This document shows, piece after piece, positions 1-7,970 of a stretch of DNA of 64,000 nt. How positions within the stretch are numbered: the stretch's first letter is position 1; the number at the start of each line of letters is the position of its first letter. The stretch covers positions 1-64,000 of the forward strand of contig JAAYAW010000073.1 in the NCBI GenBank assembly GCA_012719135.1, in the 5' to 3' direction. The notes under the pieces were generated by a model. The model saw only the letters and a list, made by a program, of their open reading frames with translations. It was not told where the DNA came from and did not search any database. Source of the stretch: Chloroflexota bacterium (GTDB lineage Bacteria > Chloroflexota > Anaerolineae > UBA1429). The position numbers and the translations under genes were made by a program.

Positions 1-11
1 CGCTCGACCAG

Positions 12-42
12 TTGACAGGCCGGGCGCTCGGCATCATGATGC
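12..42 (+). promoter_or_regulatory. Promoter with overlapping 12-bp palindrome
   Basis: TTGACA at 12-17 and CATGAT at 35-40 are separated by exactly 17 bases. The perfect palindrome GCATCATGATGC (31-42) covers the -10 element. The expected start of transcription is about position 47, which is the first base of the ATG of the next gene, so the mRNA may be leaderless. The promoter is read from consensus match only. Confidence 0.55.
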
Positions 43-46
43 GCAC

Positions 47-1297
47 ATGTCCCATAATACGCTGGAGGCGCCCTCCGAGTCAAGGCCTTACTCCGCGTCC
101 GTGGCCGTTCGCCGGCTGCTGACGCTGCTGCGCGCTGCTCCTGAAGAGGCGGCCAGGCTCGTCGCGCCCTGGCAGGATGAGGAGTGGTCGGCTGTGGTCG
201 CTCAGGCGGAGCGACGCTCTCTGGCTCCGCTCTTGTACGATCGCATGCAACGGATGGCCATCGCGGTTTCAGAGGGACAGATGCAGCGCCTGCGGCGCCA
301 GTACCTCGCCACCGCGGCCGCGAACCTCAGGCGATCCCACCTGCTGGGCGGCACGCTCACCTCGCTGCGTGCGGCCGGTATTCGTGTGGCGCTCTTGAAG
401 GGAGCGCATTTGGCGCCCCTCGTCTATGGCAACGAAGCGCTGCGCCCAATGGCCGATACCGATCTCCTGGTGCAGGAACAGGAGGCCGGGCTCGCGCTGG
501 AGATCCTCGCCGAAAGCGGCTACGATCCCGTCTCGGGGCAGGCCTGGATGGGCGAGCGCTACGGCCACTATGCCCTGCGCCACTGCGAAACCGGGCTTCT
601 GCTGGAACTTCACGCCCGCCTGGCGCCCTTTGAACAGCGCGGGGAGATCGATCAGGCTGCGCTTTGGGACCGGATGCTGCCCGCCACGGTTGCCGGCGAG
701 CGCGTATGGACGCTATGCCCGGTGGACCTGCTGGTGTACCTCTCTATCCACGCGGCCTCGCAGCACCTGTTGCAGATGGGCCTACTTCCTCTATTTGATC
801 TCGCGGCCCTCTGTGCTGTGAGCGGCGGCGAGATCGAGGCGCAGGAGCTGGCGCTCCGCGCTCGCGAATGGGGTGGCACGCGTGCCACCTGGCTGGCGCT
901 CACGCTCGCCCGAGATCTGGCCGGCGCTCGGGTGCCGGATGCGTTCACCCAAGCGCTGGGTGCCGCGGCGACTCCGGGTTTGCTCGCGGATCTGTGTGAG
1001 CAACTCCTGCGGGAACCTGGGCAGGCTGGCGGAGCACCCTCGCCTAACCTCATGGCGTTGTGGGCGGCGCCCGACTGGCGTACGCGCCTGCGAACCTGGG
1101 GCAGAATTCTCCATCCGGAGGCGGCTCACATGCGGGCGCTGTATCGTCTGGGTGAGGACGAGCCCGTTTCCGGGCTACTCTATCTGCGTCGGCTGAGTGA
1201 TCTCATATTCCGGCGTAAGGCTACCCTGCGCGGCCTCCTGGGCAGGACTCGCGAGACGCCGTATGAGGCGCTCGCTCGCTGGTTGGCCGACGGCTAA
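47..1297 (+). CDS. Nucleotidyltransferase family protein (NTP_transf_5-like)
   Basis: A 416-residue soluble protein. Residues about 115-140 carry LLKGAHLAPLVYG followed by RPMADTDLLV. This matches the core of the uncharacterised nucleotidyltransferase family PF14907, in which LKG and the D-x-D of the RxxxDxD segment form the expected metal/nucleotide site. Members are often found near surface polysaccharide genes, but nothing to the right supports that here and the left neighbour is outside the window. No signal peptide or membrane segment is seen. The ATG at 47 has no Shine-Dalgarno sequence and coincides with the predicted transcription start, which fits a leaderless message. The substrate is unknown. 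Confidence 0.72.
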   Translation: MSHNTLEAPSESRPYSASVAVRRLLTLLRAAPEEAARLVAPWQDEEWSAVVAQAERRSLAPLLYDRMQRMAIAVSEGQMQRLRRQYLATAAANLRRSHLLGGTLTSLRAAGIRVALLKGAHLAPLVYGNEALRPMADTDLLVQEQEAGLALEILAESGYDPVSGQAWMGERYGHYALRHCETGLLLELHARLAPFEQRGEIDQAALWDRMLPATVAGERVWTLCPVDLLVYLSIHAASQHLLQMGLLPLFDLAALCAVSGGEIEAQELALRAREWGGTRATWLALTLARDLAGARVPDAFTQALGAAATPGLLADLCEQLLREPGQAGGAPSPNLMALWAAPDWRTRLRTWGRILHPEAAHMRALYRLGEDEPVSGLLYLRRLSDLIFRRKATLRGLLGRTRETPYEALARWLADG

Positions 1298-1904
1298 CCA
1301 GAAGCCCGTATGAAGTCGTACTTTAGCGGGTATGTAGTGCCGGTTTGGCGCCGTTCGATCGAGCCCGTCAGAAATCCGACGATGCCGGCGTCTGGGTGGC
1401 CGAGATATGAGCCCGAGGCCGCCTGCTGCATCATGACGCGACGAGTTTTGGATGCCGGCGCGTCGATGTGCTGGCGGACGCCCTTATCGCGGGCCCATTC
1501 GCTCTCGGACCCTTGCCTCAGCGCACATACGACGGCCCGTAGCGTCCCACCTCCGACCAATCCTCTATTACTCTTGGAAAAGGTCTCCGCGCGCCACGGC
1601 GCGGCGTCACGGGCGGGTGACACAACAGGCTGAACTCAAGCGAGGTGGAAGGTGGCGGGCCAGGGGGTGGCACGATCGAGCCGGATGAGCATGGCACCGT
1701 GCACAAGGAGTGGCTCGATCCTCGGCCACGGCACGGATGGCTTCGTCCGCAGGCGTGCCTCTCCCGTTCCTCTAAAGTGCGTGAGTCTGAGCATCCCCCC
1801 CGGCGGTGATGCCCACCCCGACGCAGGCGGTCGGCCGCGCATCAGTTCGTGCGGCCTATCTGTAGGGCAAAGGCGCCATCGGCTGCGGGAATTAGCGCGA
1901 TCGA
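1298..1904. other. Intergenic region without a supportable gene
   Basis: About 600 bases up to the transporter promoter. The ORFs here (1310-1633, 1652-1930 and the antisense ones) are short, low-complexity translations, have no convincing ribosome binding site and show no family motif. I see only a small hairpin GTCAC-GGGCGG-GTGAC near 1607-1622. A small RNA or a decayed gene cannot be excluded by eye. Confidence 0.5.
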
Positions 1905-1945
1905 TTTACACAGCGGGCGAACGTGTCTAGAATACACGCGTGTAT
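1905..1945 (+). promoter_or_regulatory. Promoter and palindromic operator of the transporter/GH42 operon
   Basis: TTTACA (1905-1910) and TAGAAT (1928-1933) have a 17-base spacer. A perfect 14-bp palindrome, ATACACGCGTGTAT (1932-1945), overlaps the end of the -10 element and the predicted start point near 1940. That is the usual position of a repressor operator. The regulator is not identifiable in the window. The leader to the ATG at 2035 is about 95 nt. Confidence 0.65.
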
Positions 1946-2034
1946 CCGGCCGCTCTGCGTGGGCTCATGGAGCGACCAGAACAACGTACAGGTGATGAAT
2001 CAGGGATCGGAGAGTCTGGAGGAGGCGTGAGCGA

Positions 2035-3054
2035 ATGATCAAGAGGTTGTGGTCTGTGATGCTGGTGTTCGTACTGGTGGCCACCTCGGCCCTGGTGGGA
2101 GGGTGCGCTGGCAACGCACAAGTGGGGACTGAGGATCACCCCATTCAGATCTACTTTGTGCCGTCAGTGGAAGTGTCAGTCATCGTGGAGAGCGGCGACG
2201 CCATCGCCAACTTCCTCGAGGAGCAGACGGGACTCAAGTTTGAGGTCAAGGTTCCCACGACCTATTCCGCCGTGGTGGAGGAGATGGGGGCCGCCGAGGG
2301 TGACGCGATTGCGTTCGTCCCGGCCATGGGGTATGTGCTCGCCGCGGACACCTACGGGGCGGAGGTTGCCCTGGCGACCGTGCGGTACGGCTGGGGTTTC
2401 TATTGGGCGCAGTATCTGGTGCGCTGCGATAGCGGCCTGACGAGCCTGGCCGACCTCGAGGGCAAGACCTGGGCCTACCCCGATACGAGCTCCACATCGG
2501 GATACCTGGTGCCTGCTTCGTACTTTGCCAAGGAGGGTATCGATCCGGGCGATGAGATCCAGGCAGGCGGGCACCCGCAGTCCGTGATCGCCGTGTACGA
2601 GGGCCAGGTGGACTTTGCCACGACCTTCTTTAGCCCTCCTGGGAACGAGGGGGACTGGAAGATCGGGGATCCGCCGCAGCCGGCCGGAGAGATCGAGGTG
2701 CAGACCGAGGGCGATACGACCCGTGGTTTCGTCGGTGGCCTGCAGATCCGCGACGCCCGCTCCAGCCTGATCGGGGATTATCCGGATGTTCTGGAAAAGG
2801 TCTGCATCCTGGCGATCTCAGACCCGATCCCCAACGATACGGTGAGCTTTAGCAAGGGATTCCCTGAGGATGCCAAGGAAAAGATCGTCCAGGCATTGAT
2901 CGACTATGCCGGCACCGATGAGGGCCAATCCGTACTGGCGAATGACGAGTTCTATGACATCACCGGTTTCGCCAGGGTGGACGATTCGAACTTTGACCCG
3001 ATCCGTGACATGATCACCGGGCTGGGCCTCCGCGAGGAAGACATCCTGCAGTAG
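2035..3054 (+). CDS. phnD: Phosphonate/phosphite-type ABC transporter substrate-binding lipoprotein (PhnD family)
   Basis: A 339-residue secreted lipoprotein. The N-terminus has a basic start, a hydrophobic stretch and the lipobox LVGGC with the lipidated Cys at residue 24. The mature part is a type 2 periplasmic-binding fold typical of PhnD. The C-terminal PNDTVSFSKGFP and the TDEGQSVLAN helix are hallmarks of this family. The start is set by GGAGGAGG at 2018-2025. It is the first gene of phnD-phnC-phnE-GH42. No C-P lyase, phosphonatase or phosphite dehydrogenase gene is nearby, so the true ligand is open. A GH42 glycosidase in the same unit leaves a non-phosphonate ligand possible. Confidence 0.85.
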   Translation: MIKRLWSVMLVFVLVATSALVGGCAGNAQVGTEDHPIQIYFVPSVEVSVIVESGDAIANFLEEQTGLKFEVKVPTTYSAVVEEMGAAEGDAIAFVPAMGYVLAADTYGAEVALATVRYGWGFYWAQYLVRCDSGLTSLADLEGKTWAYPDTSSTSGYLVPASYFAKEGIDPGDEIQAGGHPQSVIAVYEGQVDFATTFFSPPGNEGDWKIGDPPQPAGEIEVQTEGDTTRGFVGGLQIRDARSSLIGDYPDVLEKVCILAISDPIPNDTVSFSKGFPEDAKEKIVQALIDYAGTDEGQSVLANDEFYDITGFARVDDSNFDPIRDMITGLGLREEDILQ

Positions 3055-3085
3055 TTGTGCGCCGAGCGCGCCGGGTGTTGTAGAA

Positions 3086-3120
3086 CCGGGGGCAACCTGG
3101 CCAGGTCAGGTTGCCCCCGG
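3086..3120 (+). terminator. Strong intercistronic hairpin between phnD and phnC
   Basis: CCGGGGGCAACCTG (3086-3099) and its perfect reverse complement (3107-3120) form a 14-bp GC-rich stem with the 7-base loop GCCAGGT. Only TCTGT follows, not a T tract, so it is probably a leaky attenuator or an RNA-stability element that keeps binding-protein mRNA more abundant than the ATPase/permease part. It contains the TTG that begins the longest phnC ORF, which argues against that start. Confidence 0.7.
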
Positions 3121-3149
3121 TCTGTAGCCAGCTGGATGAGGGGAAGGAG

Positions 3150-3914
3150 ATGCCTGTGCTGGAAATCAGGAACCTGACCAAGATCTACGACGGCCGGGTG
3201 CGTGCTCTGGATGACGTGAGCCTGAAGGTGCAGCGCGGCGAGTTTCTGGTGGTCGTTGGCCTGAGTGGCTCGGGCAAGTCCACACTGATGCGTTGTATCA
3301 ACCGGTTGGTGGAACCGACGGCCGGGCAGGTTCTCTTCGACGGCGTCGACGTGACGGCCGCTTCGCCCGAGGAGTTGCGACTCGTCCGCCGCCGGATCGG
3401 TATGGTCTTCCAGCACTTTAACCTGGTTCGGCGGTCGTCGGTGTTGACGAACGTTCTCTCAGGACGCCTGGGATATGTGAACCCCTGGCCGAGCCTGCTC
3501 CATCGCTTCCCGGCCGTCGAAGTCGAGCGCGCCATGGCCAACCTCAGGCGCGTGGGAATCGAGGAGAAGGCCGAGGCGCGGGCGGACGAGCTATCGGGGG
3601 GGCAACAACAGCGTGTGGGGATCGCCCGAGCTCTGATGCAGGACCCCGAGATGATCCTGGCTGACGAACCCGTGTCGGCGCTGGACCCGGCCACGTCGCA
3701 CTCTGTGCTGCGCTATCTGGAGGAGATCAACCGCGAGGACGGTACCACCATCCTGTGCAACCTCCACTTTCTTGACCTCGCGCGGAGGTATGGTACGCGG
3801 ATCATCGCGCTCAAGGCCGGAAGGCTCATCTTTGACGGGCTGCCGAGCGAGATCGATCGCGACCGGTTCCGCGAGATCTATGGCGAGGAAGCGCAGGAAG
3901 TCGGTGTGTCATAG
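3150..3914 (+). CDS. phnC: Phosphonate-type ABC transporter ATP-binding protein
   Basis: A 254-residue cytoplasmic ATPase powering the PhnD/PhnE importer. Seen: Walker A GLSGSGKST, Q-loop in VFQHFNLV, signature LSGGQQQRVGIARAL, Walker B ILADEPVSALDP, and an H-loop-like NLHFLDLA. I chose ATG 3150 (MPVLEIRN) over the ORF-track TTG at 3111. GGGAAGGAG lies just upstream of 3150, the TTG sits inside the hairpin, and the extra 13 residues are not family-like. It is 8 bases upstream of the permease gene, so the two are co-transcribed. Confidence 0.88.
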   Translation: MPVLEIRNLTKIYDGRVRALDDVSLKVQRGEFLVVVGLSGSGKSTLMRCINRLVEPTAGQVLFDGVDVTAASPEELRLVRRRIGMVFQHFNLVRRSSVLTNVLSGRLGYVNPWPSLLHRFPAVEVERAMANLRRVGIEEKAEARADELSGGQQQRVGIARALMQDPEMILADEPVSALDPATSHSVLRYLEEINREDGTTILCNLHFLDLARRYGTRIIALKAGRLIFDGLPSEIDRDRFREIYGEEAQEVGVS

Positions 3915-3922
3915 GAGGCGGC

Positions 3923-5401
3923 ATGGAGACTCGTAACGCGGGCTGGAGCACTCGCCTGAAGGCCTTTGCCCTGGACTGGCTGATCTGGGCCTATGTGCCG
4001 GTGGCGGTGGTCTACTTCTTCCGGGATCGTCTTGCCGGTCAGCCGTACGCTCTGTGGCTGTATCTCGGCTCTTTGCTGCTGGGCCTGGTGCTGGCCGCGA
4101 TTCTCGAGGCCAAGGGCGAGTCGATTGGCGAGCGGGTGGCCGGGCTGGGGAGATCACAGGTTGACGTCGAGGGAGCTACAGTACGCCGAGGTCCCTGGTA
4201 TCGGACGCAGGTGGGTATCACGGGGGTGATCCTCGCCCTGGTGACGCTCATTCTGGGGTGGAACATCACCGAGATCAACCTGTACTATGTCTTTACCCGG
4301 GCCGATCGGATGGCCAACATGACAGATCGGCTCCTGAGGCCCTATTGGGCGGTCTTTCCCGCGCTGATAGAGGGGATGGTCGAGACCATCTTCCTGGCCC
4401 TTATGTCGACGGTCATATCCGTGCCCATCGCCGCGTTGCTCAGCTTTTTCGCGGCGCGCAATCTGATGCAGCGGGTGACGTCTCCTTACGGCCCGCTATC
4501 GGCTGGGTTCGCAGGCGTGGCCGCCGGCGCGCTGCTGGGCAGCCGCCTGGCGACTGCGCTGCTGGGCCCACTGGATGCGGGCGTGCTTGATGTGGCCCTC
4601 ATTGGTGGGATCCTGCGCCCGTTGCTCATCGTAGCCGGAGCCGCGCTGGGCGGACTCGCTGGGGCCAGAACGGCCCGGCGACTCTCGCTGGGGGAGCGCC
4701 ACGGCGCGGCACGGCTGTTATCCACGCTGGTGACGGCCGCCATCGGGGCCGTGGGAGCCTTTCTCCTGGGCGCTCTGGGATCGGCGGTGGTGTACGCTGC
4801 ATCCTGGGACATTTTCGTCCGTGAATGCGGGCCCTGGCCCTATGTTCTGCTCGCCGCCGGTGCGCTCGCAGGGGCCGTCCTCGGAGCCCGACAGACGCCC
4901 GCCGCCGAGTTCCCCGTCGGCCAGGTGATCTATGGCGTGATGCGCTTTGTGATGAACGTGACGCGATCGATCGAGCCATTCGTCTGGGCATTGATCTTTG
5001 TCACCTGGTTTCGCCTGGGGCCCTTCCCGGGCATGGTGGCGCTGATGGTTCACTCGGTTGCTGCACTGGGCAAGCTGTATTCGGAGCAGATCGAAGGGAT
5101 CGATCCTGGCCCGTTGGAGGCCGTCCGTGCTACGGGCGCCAACGAACTGCAGACGATCGTGTACGCCGTGGTGCCGCAGATCATTCCGCCCTTTATCTCC
5201 TTCACCATCTATCGCTGGGACATCAACGTGCGGATGAGCACCATCATCGGACTTGTGGGAGGCGGTGGAATCGGCCAGTTGCTGTTCCAGTACCAGAATC
5301 TGGGGCAATGGCGGAGCGTGAGCGTGGCCGTCATACTGATCGTGGCGGTGGTCATGACGCTGGACACCGTAAGCGCGCGGATCCGCGAGAACATCCTGTA
5401 G
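3923..5401 (+). CDS. phnE: Phosphonate-type ABC permease with RDD-like N-terminus and internal membrane insertion
   Basis: At 492 residues this is almost twice the usual PhnE (~260-280). Residues 1-100 look like an RDD domain: RLKAFALDWLIW, then GESIGERVAGL, then RRGPWYR, with two membrane segments. The permease core begins near 140 (LIEGMVETIFLALMSTVISVPIAALLSFFAARN). It is then interrupted by about 150 residues (182-331) of Ala/Gly/Leu-rich, mostly membrane-spanning sequence. The core resumes with RSIEPFVWALIFVTWFRLGPFPG. The coupling motif EAVRATGANELQTIVYAVVPQ and GLVGGGGIGQLL follow. Start ATG has GGAGGCGGC upstream. The fold assignment of the core is secure; the RDD call is by motif only. 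Confidence 0.83.
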   Translation: METRNAGWSTRLKAFALDWLIWAYVPVAVVYFFRDRLAGQPYALWLYLGSLLLGLVLAAILEAKGESIGERVAGLGRSQVDVEGATVRRGPWYRTQVGITGVILALVTLILGWNITEINLYYVFTRADRMANMTDRLLRPYWAVFPALIEGMVETIFLALMSTVISVPIAALLSFFAARNLMQRVTSPYGPLSAGFAGVAAGALLGSRLATALLGPLDAGVLDVALIGGILRPLLIVAGAALGGLAGARTARRLSLGERHGAARLLSTLVTAAIGAVGAFLLGALGSAVVYAASWDIFVRECGPWPYVLLAAGALAGAVLGARQTPAAEFPVGQVIYGVMRFVMNVTRSIEPFVWALIFVTWFRLGPFPGMVALMVHSVAALGKLYSEQIEGIDPGPLEAVRATGANELQTIVYAVVPQIIPPFISFTIYRWDINVRMSTIIGLVGGGGIGQLLFQYQNLGQWRSVSVAVILIVAVVMTLDTVSARIRENIL

Positions 5402-5435
5402 ATCGCGGCCCGGAGCAAAGTCAAGGGGGACTGAA

Positions 5436-7418
5436 ATGCACTATGGCGCTGATTACTATCCGGAGCACTGGCCGGAGGAGCGATGGGAGGAGGATGCGCG
5501 GCTGATGCAGGCCGCTGGCCTGAACGTTGTGCGGATGGCCGAGTTCGCGTGGACGCGGATGGAGCCCAGTGAGGGCGCGTTCAACTTTGGCTGGCTCGAT
5601 CGCGCGATCGCGTTGCTGGGCCGCCATGGCATACGGACGGTGCTGGGCACGCCAACGGCAGCGCCGCCCGCCTGGATCATGGCAGCCCATCCGGACGCGA
5701 CCCTGATCCGCGAAGACGGCCGCCCGGTGACGTACGGCAGCCGCCGCAACTACTGCCCCAACAATGCAGACTATCGCCGGCACAGCGCCCGGATCGTTAC
5801 AGCCATGGCCGAGCATTATTCAGGCAACCCGCTCGTGATCGGATGGCAGATCGATAACGAGTTCGGTGGGCGGTGCTATTGCCCTGTGTGCCAGGCCGCT
5901 TTTCAGCGCTGGCTCCAGGACCGGTATGGCAGTCTGGAGGCGCTCAACGCCGCCTGGGGTACGGAGTTCTGGAGCCACATCTACTCGGCGTGGGAGCAGA
6001 TTCCGCTGCCATGGGCGGCTACGGGCACCCACAACCCTTCTCTGGCCCTGAACTATCGCAGGTTCATGTCGGATAGCTATGTGGATTACCAGCGGGCGCA
6101 GATCGATATCCTCCGCCAAATCTGCAAAGACGTGCCGATCACCCACAACATGATGGGCTTTGGCTACCCGAACCTGAACTATTTCGATCTGGCGCGAGAC
6201 CTGGACTGGGTGAGCTGGGACAACTATCCGCGTCTGCGTGGCGAGCCGGACCCCGCGGCAAGGGCGCTGGCGCACGCCACCATGCGTGGGCTCAAGGGCA
6301 AGCCGTTCTGGGTCATGGAGGAGCAGGCGGGGCCAACGGGAGGCTCCACCGTGGCGCTGACGCCACGGCCGGGGGAGATCCCGTATTGGGCTTGGCAGGC
6401 GGTCGCTCACGGTGCGGACGGGATCGTGTACTTTCGGTGGCGAACAGCGAGGTTTGGCGCTGAGGAGTACTGGCACGGCATTCTGGATCACCATGGAATT
6501 CCAGGTAGACGTTACGACGAAGTGCGGTCGATGGGGGAGGTTCTCGAGCGCATGGGCGATCGACTCGATGGCAGTCGCGTCAGCGCTTCGGTGGCCATGG
6601 TGCTCTCCTACGACTCTCGCTTTGCCTTTCAGAACCAGTCACATAACCCGCATCTGGACTATCCCCGTGTCTTTGCCTCGCTGTACCGCGCGCTCTGGAA
6701 GCGCAACATCGGTGTGGACATCGTGCCCTGTGTAGCCGAACTGGGGCGCTACCGAATCGTCCTTGCGCCGATGCTGTATTTGCTGGATGCCGATACGGCT
6801 GAACGCTTCCGCTCCTACGTTGCCCAGGGCGGCACGCTGGTGATGACTTGCCGGAGCGGGGTGATGGATATGGACAATGTGGTCGTGGATACACGCCTGC
6901 CCGGCCTGCTGAGCGCGCTGTTCGGTATCGAGGTCGAGGAGTATGACTCCCTTGAGGACGGAAGGGCCGTGGCGATCAAAGGGGTCGGGCCCCTGCAGGG
7001 CCCCCGAGGGGAAGGTTCTGCCTGGGCCGATGTGCTTGCTCTGCAGCAGGCGGAGTCTCTTGCCTGCTACGAGGGTGAGTACTATGCATCGCGGCCTGCC
7101 ATCACCGCCAGCAGAGTTGGAAAGGGGCGCGCTGTATACCTGGGCACCCTGCCCGACGAGGCCCTGGCGGACGCGTTCCTCACTGCACTGGGCGCCCGGC
7201 CCGAGTTCTCCAGCCTTGTACGGGCTGACTCAGGCCTGGAGGTGGTTGAACGCACCGCTGACCACGCGAGTTACCTGTTCCTGTTGAACGGGACCGGCGA
7301 CGAAAAGCGTGCCGATGTGGGCGCGGGTGGCCACGAATGGATAACCGACCGCGAGGTCGCAGGCGAGATGGTGGTGCCTCCGCTCGGCGTGCGTATCGTA
7401 GAGAGTCCTCGCGGCTAG
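5436..7418 (+). CDS. Glycoside hydrolase family 42 beta-galactosidase
   Basis: A 660-residue cytoplasmic enzyme (no signal peptide) hydrolysing terminal beta-galactosides; related members also act on alpha-L-arabinopyranosides. The N-terminal GADYYPEHWPEERWEEDARLM is typical of GH42. The acid/base is Glu142 in GWQIDNEFGG and the nucleophile is most likely Glu295 in WVMEEQAGP. Cys107 and the CYCPVC cluster (147-152) match the zinc site known from Thermus GH42. The TIM barrel (about 1-380) is followed by the Rossmann-like trimerisation domain and a C-terminal beta domain. It lies 34 bases after phnE in the same direction, so it is probably the last gene of that operon. This suggests that sugar or glycoconjugate import and breakdown are linked. 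Confidence 0.92.
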   Translation: MHYGADYYPEHWPEERWEEDARLMQAAGLNVVRMAEFAWTRMEPSEGAFNFGWLDRAIALLGRHGIRTVLGTPTAAPPAWIMAAHPDATLIREDGRPVTYGSRRNYCPNNADYRRHSARIVTAMAEHYSGNPLVIGWQIDNEFGGRCYCPVCQAAFQRWLQDRYGSLEALNAAWGTEFWSHIYSAWEQIPLPWAATGTHNPSLALNYRRFMSDSYVDYQRAQIDILRQICKDVPITHNMMGFGYPNLNYFDLARDLDWVSWDNYPRLRGEPDPAARALAHATMRGLKGKPFWVMEEQAGPTGGSTVALTPRPGEIPYWAWQAVAHGADGIVYFRWRTARFGAEEYWHGILDHHGIPGRRYDEVRSMGEVLERMGDRLDGSRVSASVAMVLSYDSRFAFQNQSHNPHLDYPRVFASLYRALWKRNIGVDIVPCVAELGRYRIVLAPMLYLLDADTAERFRSYVAQGGTLVMTCRSGVMDMDNVVVDTRLPGLLSALFGIEVEEYDSLEDGRAVAIKGVGPLQGPRGEGSAWADVLALQQAESLACYEGEYYASRPAITASRVGKGRAVYLGTLPDEALADAFLTALGARPEFSSLVRADSGLEVVERTADHASYLFLLNGTGDEKRADVGAGGHEWITDREVAGEMVVPPLGVRIVESPRG

Positions 7419-7430
7419 CTTGTGATCCGC

Positions 7431-7478
7431 AAGGGAGAGCCATACCGGAGGCTGCAGCCTCCGGTATGGCTCTCCCTT
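7431..7478. terminator. 48-bp perfect palindrome, bidirectional terminator
   Basis: AAGGGAGAGCCATACCGGAGGCTG is followed directly by its exact reverse complement, with no spacer (axis between 7454 and 7455). In RNA it gives a very stable hairpin flanked by A and T tracts on both sides. It lies exactly between the convergent GH42 (+) and MOSC (-) genes. Confidence 0.85.
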
Positions 7479-7496
7479 TGGTCGTTCACGGCCATC

Positions 7497-7967
7497 TCAG
7501 GACGAGGAGGCTTCCTGCTCAGATGGCTGGCTGATGATGGTGACGGAGCTACCCGCACTGACGGTCCCCGGCTCCAGAATGCGCACGAAGATGCCCTCAC
7601 GCGGCATCACGCAGTCGCCGGCCAGTTCGTAAATGGCGCAGTGGCTGTGGCATTCCTTGCCGATCTGCGTGACCTCTGCCAGCGCGGTGCCGAGGCGCAT
7701 GCGCGTGCCGATGGGCAGTTCGTAGAGCACCAAACCCTCTGTGGTGATGTTCTCGGCAAAGCTGCCCGGCTTGACCTTTAGCCCTGCCGCCTGCATCTTC
7801 TGAATGCTCTCCATAGCGAGAAGCGACACCTGCCTGTGCCAGTCGCCGGCATGTGCGTCACCTTCCAGCCCCCAGCTGGGGCGCAGCGTGCCCGTATCGA
7901 CCGGTCTCTTGGGAACGCCCGTCTTTGCACTCGTGCAGACAGCCACAACGCGACCTTCTGTGTTCAT
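7497..7967 (-). CDS. MOSC domain protein
   Basis: A 156-residue stand-alone MOSC domain, the beta-barrel found at the C-terminus of Moco sulfurases. Seen: GLEGDAHAG near residue 33, GSFAENITTEG, and the conserved cysteine in GKECHSHCAIYE, which is the proposed persulfide or metal-binding residue. It is the last gene of the six-gene Moco operon, 3 bases after moaC. This supports a role in sulfur or Moco handling rather than nucleotide metabolism. Small MOSC proteins encoded beside moaC/moaB are common, but their exact reaction is not established. The ATG start is supported by the tight spacing. Confidence 0.86.
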   Translation of the reverse strand: MNTEGRVVAVCTSAKTGVPKRPVDTGTLRPSWGLEGDAHAGDWHRQVSLLAMESIQKMQAAGLKVKPGSFAENITTEGLVLYELPIGTRMRLGTALAEVTQIGKECHSHCAIYELAGDCVMPREGIFVRILEPGTVSAGSSVTIISQPSEQEASSS

Positions 7968-7970
7968 GCC

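Noticed and set aside
1652-1930. 92-residue ORF in the gap before the transporter operon
   Set aside because: No ribosome binding site, no family pattern and it runs into the promoter region; treated as non-coding.
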